Shown: piece by piece, positions 15,679 through 23,576 of the stretch
Numbering within the stretch: position 1 is the first letter of the stretch
How the letters are laid out: each line of letters opens with the position of its first letter
Assembly (NCBI RefSeq): GCF_014649955.1
Contig: NZ_BMUA01000001.1
Span: forward strand, 372,001 to 436,000
Length of the DNA: 64,000 bases
Reading direction: 5' to 3'
From: Streptomyces violascens
GTDB taxonomy: Bacteria > Actinomycetota > Actinomycetes > Streptomycetales > Streptomycetaceae
Notes under the pieces: model-generated
Told to the model about the DNA's origin: nothing
The model's input: the letters and a program-made list of their open reading frames with translations, nothing else
Database searches by the model: none
Program-made: the position numbers and the translations under genes

Positions 15679-16533
15679 TCAGCGCTGTGCGGTCAGGGCG
15701 TACAGGAGCGGAATGCGCGGCGCGGTGTCGGGCAGCCGCCACCAGCCCTGCGGGGTCGCCACCATCTGGGGCCATCGGGGCCAGGGCAGTTCGTGGCTCT
15801 CGCGCAGACCGGTGATCGCGAGGCCCGCGCCGAGGACGGCGTTGATCACCTCGTCGAGCCCGTGCATCCACTCGAAGCACTCGGTCGCACCCTGCACGGC
15901 CGGACCGTCGGTGTAGGTGTACGTGGCGTCCCGGCGGACCGGGCCCCGGCCGCCCAAGTAGTCGTGGCGCAGCAGCAGTTCACTCCCCTCACCCGGTCCG
16001 GGCGAGGGGCCGAGGGAGTTGAACAGCGGGTGGAACTCGGCGAGATAGAGCCGCCCGCCGGGGCGCAGCAGAGCGGCGATCGTCCCGGCCCAGCGGGACA
16101 GGTCCGGGAGATAGCACAGGGCACCCTTGCCGGTGTAGACGACGTCGAATTGGCGCCCGTCCAGTTCCCTGGCCGCGTCGTAGACGTTGGCCCGGACGTA
16201 TTCGACGTCCAGGCCCGCCTCGGCGGCCACCGTCCGTGCCGCCGACACCGAGGCGCCGGAGAGGTCGAGCCCGACGGTGCGGGCTCCGCGCGCGGCGAAG
16301 GCCACCGTCTCGGTACCCAGATGGCATTGGAGGTGCAGGACGTCCCGGCCCTTCAGTTCGCCGAGGTCCTCCCATTCGTACGCCCCGAACCATCGCTCGG
16401 GGTCGGCCGTCCCGTCGGCCAGGCCGTAGAAACGGCTGGCGAGATGGACCGGGGTGCGGGCATCCCAGTTCGCTTCGTTGGACGACATCATCCGCCGTAC
16501 TGCCGGGTCGAAGCCGTCGGTCGTGTCGGTCAA
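15679..16533 (-). CDS. Class I SAM-dependent methyltransferase
   Basis: I annotate 284 residues from TTG 16533, 5-7 nt after AGGGGAG; an ATG about 14 codons in is an alternative. Motif I is DVLHLQCHLGTETVAFAARG, a variant seen in UbiE/Methyltransf_25-type enzymes; motif II contains ARTVGLDLSGASV; DVVYTGKGALCYLPD is the post-II strand; then ALLRPGGRLYLAEFHP. Trp-rich segments near both ends (ANWDARTPVHL, then PQGWWRLPD) suit a small-molecule substrate lid. The substrate is unknown. It lies 75 bp downstream of the TetR gene on the same strand, so the two may be co-transcribed. Confidence 0.82.
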   Translation of the reverse strand: MTDTTDGFDPAVRRMMSSNEANWDARTPVHLASRFYGLADGTADPERWFGAYEWEDLGELKGRDVLHLQCHLGTETVAFAARGARTVGLDLSGASVSAARTVAAEAGLDVEYVRANVYDAARELDGRQFDVVYTGKGALCYLPDLSRWAGTIAALLRPGGRLYLAEFHPLFNSLGPSPGPGEGSELLLRHDYLGGRGPVRRDATYTYTDGPAVQGATECFEWMHGLDEVINAVLGAGLAITGLRESHELPWPRWPQMVATPQGWWRLPDTAPRIPLLYALTAQR

Positions 16534-16608
16534 CAGGTCTCCCCTCACGGACACCATTGCGCCACGACACTACCCAGTACGCCGGAAAGGTAAGTGTCTG
16601 ACAGTGAG

Positions 16609-17217
16609 TCAGGTCGATGTCGTCGGCGCCTCGCGCACGGCCCCGGCGATGACCGTGGTCACGGTCCTGCGGACGTGTTCGGCCTTCGGCGGGGCGTCCT
16701 CCTGCCCGGCGAACAGCAGGTGTCCGGCACCGATCAGCGTGGGCGCGAGGGCGTCGATGTCGGCATCCGCCGCGATGCGGCCCAGGTCGCGCTCCACGCC
16801 GAGGTACGAGGCGATCATGGCGGTGGCCTCCGTCAGGAGGGGGAGCCCGCGCGGCGTGGTCCGGCGCAGCCGGGTGCGCAGGGCGTCCCGGGAGATGACG
16901 AGGCCGACGACCGCCACCGCGACCGGGCCGAACAGCTCCGTCAGCGCTTCGGTGAGGCGGTCCGCGACGGTACCGGTTCCGGCCGCCTCGCGCAGGGCTG
17001 CGGCTTGAGCGTCGAGCCGGCCGATGCGGTCGAGGACGAGCCCGGCGAGGAACTCGTCGAAGTCGGCGAAGTGCCGGTGCAGGACCCCCTTGGCGCAGCC
17101 CGCCTCCGTGGTGACGGCCCGGCTGGTCAGCGCGCCGGCCCCGTCCCTGAGCAGGATCCGCTCGGCGGCGTTGAACAACTGCTCGCGTGGGTCCTGCAGG
17201 GCCACACCTGTCGGCAT
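16609..17217 (-). CDS. TetR-family repressor
   Basis: The protein has 202 residues from ATG 17217 behind AGGAGAGG. The N-terminal helix-turn-helix is typical: ILLRDGAGALTSRAVTTEAG, then CAKGVLHRHFADFDEFLAGL (about residues 20-60). The C-terminal ligand domain is divergent, as usual. Two near-perfect palindromes with GTGGGC/GCCCAC arms lie in the 61-bp space between this gene and the divergent methyltransferase and overlap the latter's start codon, so this protein very probably represses that promoter and its own. Confidence 0.9.
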   Translation of the reverse strand: MPTGVALQDPREQLFNAAERILLRDGAGALTSRAVTTEAGCAKGVLHRHFADFDEFLAGLVLDRIGRLDAQAAALREAAGTGTVADRLTEALTELFGPVAVAVVGLVISRDALRTRLRRTTPRGLPLLTEATAMIASYLGVERDLGRIAADADIDALAPTLIGAGHLLFAGQEDAPPKAEHVRRTVTTVIAGAVREAPTTST

Positions 17218-17243
17218 CGCGGATCCTCTCCTGGTCGCCACCC

Positions 17244-17287
17244 TTGACGAGTGGGCACGTGCCCACAATAGTGGGCGCATGCCCACT
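17244..17287. promoter_or_regulatory. Paired TetR operators over a leaderless promoter
   Basis: Palindrome 1 is GTGGGCAC/GTGCCCAC (17251-17266, perfect, no spacer). Palindrome 2 is AGTGGGC-GCAT-GCCCACT (17270-17287), containing the ATG of the methyltransferase gene. A -35 TTGACG at 17244-17249, a 17-bp spacer and a -10-like AATAGT at 17267-17272 place transcription start on or next to the A of ATG 17279. Binding of the divergent TetR protein would cover spacer, -10 and start. Confidence 0.72.
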
Positions 17288-18109
17288 CTGCCTCCGGAGC
17301 AGCCCCGTCCCGCAGGAAACGAGCCTCACAGGGCCCGCCGCATGGCCGAGTCGTTCGGCTCGGACGCCGAGCGCTACGACCGGGCCCGCCCGCGCTACCC
17401 CGACGCCCTGCTGCACCGGATCGTCGCGGCCGCCCCCGGCCCCGACATCCTCGACGTCGGCTGCGGCACCGGAATCGCCGCCCGGCAGTTGCAGGCGATG
17501 GGATGCCACGTGGTCGGGGTCGAGCCCGACGCGCGGATGGCCGACGTGGCCCGGCGGTTCGGGGTCGAGGTCGACGTGGCGACCGTAGAGGGCTGGGAGC
17601 CGGCGGACCGGAGGTTCCACGCGGTCACCGCCGGGCAGGCCTGGCACTGGATCGACCCGGTCGCGGGAGCGGCCAAGGCCGCGCAGGCGCTGCGGCCCGG
17701 TGGCCTGCTCGCGGCGTTCTGGAACGCCTTCCAGCTTCCGCCCGAGGTGGCGGAGGCCTTCGGCACCGCGTACCGGCGGGTCGTGCCCGACTCCCCGTTC
17801 GATCCCCGGGCGATGGCGAAGAGCACTCTCGACGCGTACGCGGCGATGCTCACCAAGACCGCCGAGGGGATCCGTAAGGCGGGCGGATTCGGCGAGCCGG
17901 AACAGTGGCGCTTCGACTGGGAGCGGTCCTACACCCGCGACGCATGGCTGGACCAGCTGCCCACCTACGGCATCCTCGCCGGCCTCGCGCCGGACGAGCT
18001 GGCCGAGGTGGTGCGGGAGGCGGGGGCCGCCGTCGACACGCTGGGCGGCAGCTTCACGATGCGCTACGCGACGGTGGCGGTCGCCGCGACCCGAACGGGC
18101 GGCGCCTGA
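17279..18109 (+). CDS. Class I SAM-dependent methyltransferase (Methyltransf_11 type)
   Basis: The protein has 276 residues from ATG 17279, probably translated from a leaderless mRNA because no ribosome site precedes it and the promoter spacing puts the start of transcription there. The N-terminus AESFGSDAERYDRARPRYPD is typical of UbiE-like enzymes. Motif I is ILDVGCGTGIAARQLQAMG, motif II VVGVEPDARM, then AVTAGQAWHWIDP and LRPGGLLAAFWN. It is likely a small-molecule methyltransferase whose substrate or product may be the TetR ligand. Regulation is by paired palindromes overlapping the start. Confidence 0.85.
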   Translation: MPTLPPEQPRPAGNEPHRARRMAESFGSDAERYDRARPRYPDALLHRIVAAAPGPDILDVGCGTGIAARQLQAMGCHVVGVEPDARMADVARRFGVEVDVATVEGWEPADRRFHAVTAGQAWHWIDPVAGAAKAAQALRPGGLLAAFWNAFQLPPEVAEAFGTAYRRVVPDSPFDPRAMAKSTLDAYAAMLTKTAEGIRKAGGFGEPEQWRFDWERSYTRDAWLDQLPTYGILAGLAPDELAEVVREAGAAVDTLGGSFTMRYATVAVAATRTGGA

Positions 18110-18130
18110 ACGCCAGTTGACCCATCCGCG

Positions 18131-18811
18131 TCACGCGGGCGAGACGGACCGCGCGACGCGGAACCCCACGTCGTCGATCCGGAACGTCGGGTGGCTGCGG
18201 CGTCGCACGGAGGCCCGGCAGCTCCAGGGCTCGTCGAACCATCCGCCGCCGCGCAGCACCCGGTAGCTCTTGTAGACCTCGGCGTCGTAGACGTCCCAGC
18301 ACCACTCCCACACATTGCCCAGCATGTCGTGGAGGCCCCATGCGTTGGGCCGCTTGCCGCCCACCTCGTGGATCCGCTCCCCCGAGTTGGCCCGGTGCCA
18401 GGCGATCTCGTCCAGCGGGCCGTACCGCGCCTCGGTCGTGCCGGCCCGGCACGCGTGCTCCCACTCGGCCTCGGCCGGGAGCCGGTAGCCGTCGGCGGAC
18501 GCGCGCCATGCGACGCTCTCGCCGTCGACGTGGCGATACGCAGGCGTCAACCCCTCCTGCCGGGAACGGGAGTTGCAGTAGAGGACGGCGTCCAGCCAGG
18601 AGACACCCTCGACGGGCCGTCGCTCACCCTGCGCGGCGCTTGGCCACTCCCCGGTGACCTGCGCGTACGCGGCCTGGGTCACCGGGTGCACGCCGAGGTG
18701 GAACGCCGCGACGTCGGCCTGCCAACTGCGCTGCGTCCGCCGGTCCGACAGCGTCACCCGCCCCGGCGGAACAGTGATCATTTCTTCCCCGGCCATCGCG
18801 TTCGCGTCCAT
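18131..18811 (-). CDS. SUMF1/FGE-fold protein, non-canonical active site
   Basis: The protein has 226 residues from ATG 18811 (a TTG 6 nt upstream is the alternative). It carries the formylglycine-generating-enzyme-sulfatase fold: FHLGVHPVTQAAYAQV, VEGVSWLDAVLYCN, GYRLPAEAEWEHACRAGT, MLGNVWEWCWD and LRGGGWFDEPWSCRASVRRR, ending GFRVARS. True aerobic FGE uses two cysteines about five residues apart after RGGS; here only the second survives (SCRAS), with acidic or neutral residues at the first position. It may be an oxygenase-like or binding relative, as in EgtB, or catalytically altered. It converges with the methyltransferase gene with 21 bp between. Confidence 0.8.
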   Translation of the reverse strand: MDANAMAGEEMITVPPGRVTLSDRRTQRSWQADVAAFHLGVHPVTQAAYAQVTGEWPSAAQGERRPVEGVSWLDAVLYCNSRSRQEGLTPAYRHVDGESVAWRASADGYRLPAEAEWEHACRAGTTEARYGPLDEIAWHRANSGERIHEVGGKRPNAWGLHDMLGNVWEWCWDVYDAEVYKSYRVLRGGGWFDEPWSCRASVRRRSHPTFRIDDVGFRVARSVSPA

Positions 18812-18843
18812 GATCAAGTGATCCTAGCCAGGACGGCCCGCCG

Positions 18844-20757
18844 CTACTTCTCGGTCAGCGGGTTCTCGCACGCCCGGTGGGACGGCGGGGGCATGGGGCG
18901 GGTGTAGGGGTGCGGGGGAAGGGTGCCGAGACAGGCGCCGGGCGCCGACTCGTTGACCGCCCGCACCCGGCCCAACGGAGCAGGCGCGAAGGGGGACTTG
19001 GCGCGCACGAAGGTGTTGAAGCTCTCGAAGTCGCGCGTGTGCCGGACCGCCTCGGTGTGCTTCAGGAGAGCCGGATAGCCGTCGGCGCCGATGAAGGTGT
19101 ACGACGTCGAGGCGAGCCGGTACGAGGCGCGGAGGTCGAGCGGGATGCCGTCGATGAGGACGTCGGCGGGTCTGACGCGTGCGCCCGGCGGCGCGGCGGC
19201 GTCGAAGGCGTAGCGGACGTTGGAGGAGACGGCGAGGGGCGCGTAGGTGAGGTCCCCGTCGTCCACGGCCCACTGCTGTTCCAGTGCGTCGTGGAGGGTC
19301 TGTCCCGTGACGGTGGCGGTGATGACGGGACAGCCGTAGCCGACGGCCTTCCAGGCCCGGTCGAAGGTGATCACCCCGCCCGAGGACGGGATGTGCGGCA
19401 GCCCGTTGCCGATGACGGTGCGGCCGGTGCGGGGAGCCACGGCGATCAGAGCGAGGTCGGCGGGCTCGTTCGGGTTGATGTTGGAATTGTCGAACGTGTC
19501 CGGTTTCTGGCGGCCGGCCCACAGCGCCCAGTCGGCCACGAGGTTTCCCATCGTGCTCTCGCCCGTGGGGCTGAGGTGCCTGGTGAAGGAGGCGGTCACC
19601 CGGCCGATGGGGATGGCGCTGCGCCGCTTCGCATAGCCGGTCCAGTAGTCGGCGATCTCCTTGAGGGCCGGATCGGCCGCCACATCACGGGTGTTGGGGT
19701 GATTGGTGGATGTGGTCAGCGCGCGGACGACGGCGCCGGTGCGCGGGTCGAGCCGCAGGTTGATCTCGTTGATCAGCTGGCCGTGGCAGCCCGCCTCCAC
19801 GAACGGGCGTGGATTGCCCCGGGGGTCGGGCAGCATCATGTTGAACCTGCAGTGCCAGTGGCCCGTGACGATCACGTCGATGTCGGCCGACACCCTGAGG
19901 GCCAGATCGTACGCGGGGCCGGACGGGATCGTCGCGCTGTTGAAGTCGTCCCCGGCCACGGCCCCGTCGTGCATGCTCAGGACGATGGCGTTGACGCCGC
20001 GTTCCTTCAGCTCCGCGGCGCACCGGTCGACGGTGGCGACCTCGTCCAGCGTCGAGAGGGCGGGCTGGTAGGAGGTGGAGAAGCGTTCCATGCCGACCGT
20101 CGTCAGGTGGATGAACCCGATCGGCAGCCGGCGCCCGCCCGGCGCGGTGACCCATTCGATGTTGTACGGAGGGAGCACCGTCCGGCCGCTGTGCCGCCAG
20201 ACGGCGTTGGCGCAGTAGTAGCGGAACGTCGCCCCGCCGAACGGCTCGCCCTGGGAGTCGTAGAACGTGTTGGTGTGCCCCATCCCCGGGTACGGGATGC
20301 CGTGCTGCATATGGCCGGTCAGAAAGCCGGGTGTGCGGTCGAACTCGTGGTTGCCGGCCGTCGCGAAGTCGAGGCCGAGGCGGTTGAGCGCCTCGATGGT
20401 CGGCTCGTCCGCCATGGATTCGGCGGCCATCGTCCAGCCCGAGAACAGATCACCCGGCGCGAAGAAGATCGAGTTCGCCCGGCCGGATCGCAGCCGTTCC
20501 AGGTGGGTGGCCATGTAGGCGACCCCGCCCACCTCGTACCGCCGGCCGCCGGCACCGGTGATCACGGTGTCCGCCCCCGGCGCGCCCTGAAGGAATCCGT
20601 GCAGGTCGGTGATGCTGAGCAGCTGGACGTCGACATACTCCTGCGCGCTCGCCGCGTCCCGCGCGTGCGGGGTGGCGAAGGCAGTGGTCCCGGTGGCGAG
20701 GAGGGCCCCCAGCGACCCTGCCGCGGTCATGAAACTGCGCCGGCCGAGCTCGCGCAC
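18844..20757 (-). CDS. Tat-exported 5'-nucleotidase, paralogue of 13194-15116
   Basis: The protein has 637 residues from GTG 20757 (AGGGGA upstream); this start leaves a compact Tat signal, RELGRRSFMTAAGSL. The metallophosphoesterase motifs match the first copy: ITDLHGFLQ, FFAPGDLFSGW, TAGNHEFDRTPGF, MHDGAVAGDDF and TGHWHCRF. The nucleotidase domain has NLVADWALWAGRQ, VTGQTLHDALEQQW and GYPALLKHTE. By eye the two copies are alike along most of their length; the main differences are at the C-terminus. It should release phosphate from extracellular nucleotides. Two copies 3.7 kb apart on one strand suggest an old duplication with genes inserted between. Confidence 0.9.
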   Translation of the reverse strand: MRELGRRSFMTAAGSLGALLATGTTAFATPHARDAASAQEYVDVQLLSITDLHGFLQGAPGADTVITGAGGRRYEVGGVAYMATHLERLRSGRANSIFFAPGDLFSGWTMAAESMADEPTIEALNRLGLDFATAGNHEFDRTPGFLTGHMQHGIPYPGMGHTNTFYDSQGEPFGGATFRYYCANAVWRHSGRTVLPPYNIEWVTAPGGRRLPIGFIHLTTVGMERFSTSYQPALSTLDEVATVDRCAAELKERGVNAIVLSMHDGAVAGDDFNSATIPSGPAYDLALRVSADIDVIVTGHWHCRFNMMLPDPRGNPRPFVEAGCHGQLINEINLRLDPRTGAVVRALTTSTNHPNTRDVAADPALKEIADYWTGYAKRRSAIPIGRVTASFTRHLSPTGESTMGNLVADWALWAGRQKPDTFDNSNINPNEPADLALIAVAPRTGRTVIGNGLPHIPSSGGVITFDRAWKAVGYGCPVITATVTGQTLHDALEQQWAVDDGDLTYAPLAVSSNVRYAFDAAAPPGARVRPADVLIDGIPLDLRASYRLASTSYTFIGADGYPALLKHTEAVRHTRDFESFNTFVRAKSPFAPAPLGRVRAVNESAPGACLGTLPPHPYTRPMPPPSHRACENPLTEK

Positions 20758-21066
20758 GTGGGTCCCCTGTCTCGGGTCGAGGCTTCCCCGCGTCCGCGGA
20801 CATGCGCCGGACACGCGTCGCCCCGGGCGCATTCCCCTCGCCCCCGTGGCGAAGGGATCGGGCGCGCCCAACCTAAGTCGTCGGCTCGCGGCAGACACGC
20901 TTGCACGGCAAAAGGGGCACTCGTGTCGCGCGGTCCCGGCAGGTGCAGGGCGGGCAAACGGCCGAATCCCGCTCAACCGCACCAGGCCCGCTCAACCCCC
21001 TCGTCCGCCCCCGGGTCCTGTCGGCCGACCGGCGCGCCACACGAGCACTCACGGGAAGAGGCCCCC
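20758..21066. other. Divergent promoter region between nucleotidase and serine hydrolase
   Basis: This is a 309-bp gap with no gene of its own. It holds leader element B for the minus-strand nucleotidase (20825-20875) and, near 21050, the GGAAGAGG ribosome site of the serine hydrolase. I see no clear -35/-10 pair for the plus-strand gene. Confidence 0.5.
20825..20875 (-). promoter_or_regulatory. Promoter/leader element B, shared with first nucleotidase
   Basis: On the minus strand: TAGGTT (-10-like, 20870-20875), GGGCGCGCCCGATCCCT, then GCGAGGGGAAT and GCGCCCG. It corresponds word for word to element A at 15460-15507. GGGCGCGCCC is itself a perfect palindrome, so a protein operator is as plausible as an RNA hairpin. 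Confidence 0.5.
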
Positions 21067-22245
21067 ATGGCAGTACGTACGGTACGGAGAGTCAGGACCG
21101 CGATCCTCGGGACGGTCCTCGCCGGCGCGGTGATCGCCACCGCGTTCGTCGCGCCCGCTTCGGCACAGCAGGCACAGCCCACCGGACAAGCACGTCCCAC
21201 CGGCCATCGCGCCACTCAGCAGGCCATGGAGGCCACGGTCGCGGCGGGCGTGCCCGGGGTGATCGGCGTCGCCGAGGACGGGCGCGGCCGCTGGACCGGC
21301 GAGGCGGGCGTCGCCGACACGCGCACCGGCCGCGAGCGCCAGGCGCGGGACACCTTCCGGGTCGGCTCGATCACGAAGACGTTCATCTCGACCGTCCTGC
21401 TCCAATTGGAGGCGGAGGGGAGGCTGAGCCTGGACGACTCGGTGGACAAGTGGCTGCCGGGCCTGGTGCGGGGCAACGGGAACGACGGGCGCGCGATCAC
21501 TCTGCGCCACATCCTCAACCACACCAGCGGGATCTACAACTACACGCAGGACCCGGACTTCCGGAAGCTGGTCTTCGGCCCCGGCTTCCTCCGGCACCGC
21601 TACGACACCTGGACGCCCGAGCGCCTCGTGCGCACGGCCCTGGCCCACCGGCCCGACTTCGCACCCGGCACGAGCTGGAAGTACTCCAACACCAACTACA
21701 TCCTCGCCGGAATGGTGATCCAGAAGGTCACCGGCCGCTCGTACGCACAGGAGGCCGAGCGGCGCATCCTGCGCCCGCTGAACCTGCGCTCCACCTCGTT
21801 CCCCGGCACCGACTCCCGGATGCCGCAGCCGAGCGGCCGGGCGTACTCGACCCTGGGCGGCACCCCGGGCCAGGTGTACGACGTCACCGAACTCAACCCG
21901 TCGGTCGGGGGATCGGCGGGCGAGGTCATCTCCGACTCCCTTGATCTCAACCGGTTCTACCGGGCGCTGCTGGGCGGGAAGCTGCTGCCGCCGCGCCAGC
22001 TGGCGGAGATGACGACGACCGTCCCCAGCGACGAGATCCCCCACTCCTCGTACGGTCTTGGCCTGATGAAGGTGAGGCTGTCCTGCGGCACCGAGGTCTG
22101 GGGCCATTCCGGAGGCATCCACGGCTCCAGCTCGCAAGCCGTGGTGACGAAGGACGCCAAACACTCCCTGGCCCTCAACTTCAACGGGGACTGGACGGGC
22201 GACTCGGCGAGGGTAGTCGAAGCGGAGTTCTGCGGCACGAAGTGA
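21067..22245 (+). CDS. Secreted beta-lactamase-fold serine hydrolase (S12 family)
   Basis: The protein has 392 residues from ATG 21067 behind GGAAGAGG. An N-terminal signal peptide ends near APASA. Penicillin-recognising motifs are intact: SITK (SxxK nucleophile) in FRVGSITKTFIST, the YSN tyrosine motif in WKYSNTNYILAG and HSGG in VWGHSGGIHGSS. This is the class C beta-lactamase/D,D-carboxypeptidase/esterase (S12) family, similar in layout to Streptomyces R61 D-Ala-D-Ala carboxypeptidase. Likely extracellular peptidase, esterase or carboxypeptidase; the exact substrate is open. Confidence 0.9.
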   Translation: MAVRTVRRVRTAILGTVLAGAVIATAFVAPASAQQAQPTGQARPTGHRATQQAMEATVAAGVPGVIGVAEDGRGRWTGEAGVADTRTGRERQARDTFRVGSITKTFISTVLLQLEAEGRLSLDDSVDKWLPGLVRGNGNDGRAITLRHILNHTSGIYNYTQDPDFRKLVFGPGFLRHRYDTWTPERLVRTALAHRPDFAPGTSWKYSNTNYILAGMVIQKVTGRSYAQEAERRILRPLNLRSTSFPGTDSRMPQPSGRAYSTLGGTPGQVYDVTELNPSVGGSAGEVISDSLDLNRFYRALLGGKLLPPRQLAEMTTTVPSDEIPHSSYGLGLMKVRLSCGTEVWGHSGGIHGSSSQAVVTKDAKHSLALNFNGDWTGDSARVVEAEFCGTK

Positions 22246-22391
22246 CGTACAGGAGCGGGCAGTTGGAGGCGGACGCCCCCTCGTTCTCCGCGCCAGAGCC
22301 ATAAGCAATCCTTCTGGCCCTCAGATCTGACATGTCTTGGACTTCCGGCTTCGGCCATCGCAGGGTGGAGCCGGGAGAAAGGAAGTCGGTC

Positions 22392-23576
22392 ATGACGGTA
22401 CTGATCGCGGGAGCGGGGATCGGCGGGCTCACTGCCGCGCTGAGTCTGCATGCGGCGGGCATCGACACGGTGGTGATGGAGAGCGCGCGGGAGATCCGGC
22501 CTCTGGGCGTCGGCATCAACCTGCTGCCGCACGCGGTGCGCGAACTGACCGAGCTCGGCCTCGGCGAGCACCTCGCCGAGGCCGGGGTCGCCACGGCCGA
22601 GAACGTGTACAGCGACACGAAAGGCCGTCACCTCTTCACGGAACCAAGGGGGTTGGCGAAGGGCTACCGATGGCCGCAGTACTCGGTCCACCGCGGCGAG
22701 CTGCAACTCCTGCTCCTCGCGGCGGTCCGCGAACGACTGGGCAGCGACGCGGTACGCAGCGGCATGCGGCTGGTGGACTTCGCGCAGGAGGCCGACGAGG
22801 TCCGCGTCCGGCTGCTGCACCGGGCGAGCGGGGCCGTGGAGGAGTGCGGCGCCGCGGCCCTCATCGGTGCGGACGGGCTGCACTCCGCCGTCCGGGCGCG
22901 GCTGCATCCGGACGGCGGGCCGTTGCTGTGGTCGGGCATCCGGATGTGGCGGGGTGTGACGGAGTCCGAGCCGTTTCTCACCGGCCGCTCGATGGTGATC
23001 GTCCGGGAGGGGGACGTGGAACTGGTCGCCTATCCGATCGGGCGTGGCCGGATCAACTGGGTGGCGCAGGTGCGCGTGGCGGAGCCGGGCCCGCTCGCCG
23101 AGGGAGCGGACTGGAACAGCGCGGGCCGCCTCGCGGACGTGCTGCCGTACTTCGAGGACTGGTCGCTGGGACGGCTGGACGTGCCGGCCCTGCTGGCGAA
23201 CAGCTCGGGGATCCTGGAGTACCCGATGGTCGACCGGGAGCCGCTGCCCGCGTGGGGGCGCGGCCGGGTGACCCTGCTCGGCGATGCCGCGCACCCGATG
23301 TATCCGGTGGGCGCGAACGGCGCGTCCCAGTCGATCGTCGACGCCCGGGTGCTGGCCGCCGAACTCACGGCGGCCGGCGACGTGCCGACGGGTCTCGCCC
23401 GGTACGAGAGCCTGCGCCGGGAGGCGACAGCGGCGGTGGTCCTGGCCAACCGGGAGATGAGCCGGACGAGCAGCGGTTCCGCGAGCGGCCTTGCGCGGAT
23501 GACCGACACCTACCGGCACGCCACGGGAAGCGATGTGGCCGTCCTCAACTCACGCGCCTCCCTGACCCCCGGCTGA
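22392..23576 (+). CDS. FAD-dependent monooxygenase (salicylate-hydroxylase type)
   Basis: The protein has 394 residues from ATG 22392 after GGAGAAAGGAAG. It is a group A flavoprotein hydroxylase: GxGxxG dinucleotide site VLIAGAGIGGLTAALSLHAAG (from residue 3), the DG motif in ALIGADGLHSAVRARLHP and the GD motif in VTLLGDAAHPMYPVGANGAS. It lacks a C-terminal thioredoxin-like domain, so it resembles salicylate hydroxylase and UbiH relatives. It should hydroxylate an aromatic substrate using NAD(P)H and oxygen. Its last 27 bp overlap the 3' end of the convergent sigma-factor gene. Confidence 0.87.
   Translation: MTVLIAGAGIGGLTAALSLHAAGIDTVVMESAREIRPLGVGINLLPHAVRELTELGLGEHLAEAGVATAENVYSDTKGRHLFTEPRGLAKGYRWPQYSVHRGELQLLLLAAVRERLGSDAVRSGMRLVDFAQEADEVRVRLLHRASGAVEECGAAALIGADGLHSAVRARLHPDGGPLLWSGIRMWRGVTESEPFLTGRSMVIVREGDVELVAYPIGRGRINWVAQVRVAEPGPLAEGADWNSAGRLADVLPYFEDWSLGRLDVPALLANSSGILEYPMVDREPLPAWGRGRVTLLGDAAHPMYPVGANGASQSIVDARVLAAELTAAGDVPTGLARYESLRREATAAVVLANREMSRTSSGSASGLARMTDTYRHATGSDVAVLNSRASLTPG

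Noticed and set aside
18877..22245. Long plus-strand frame running through the second nucleotidase into the serine hydrolase
   Set aside because: The first two thirds are antisense to a well-supported gene; the true start is ATG 21067 with a signal peptide and ribosome site.
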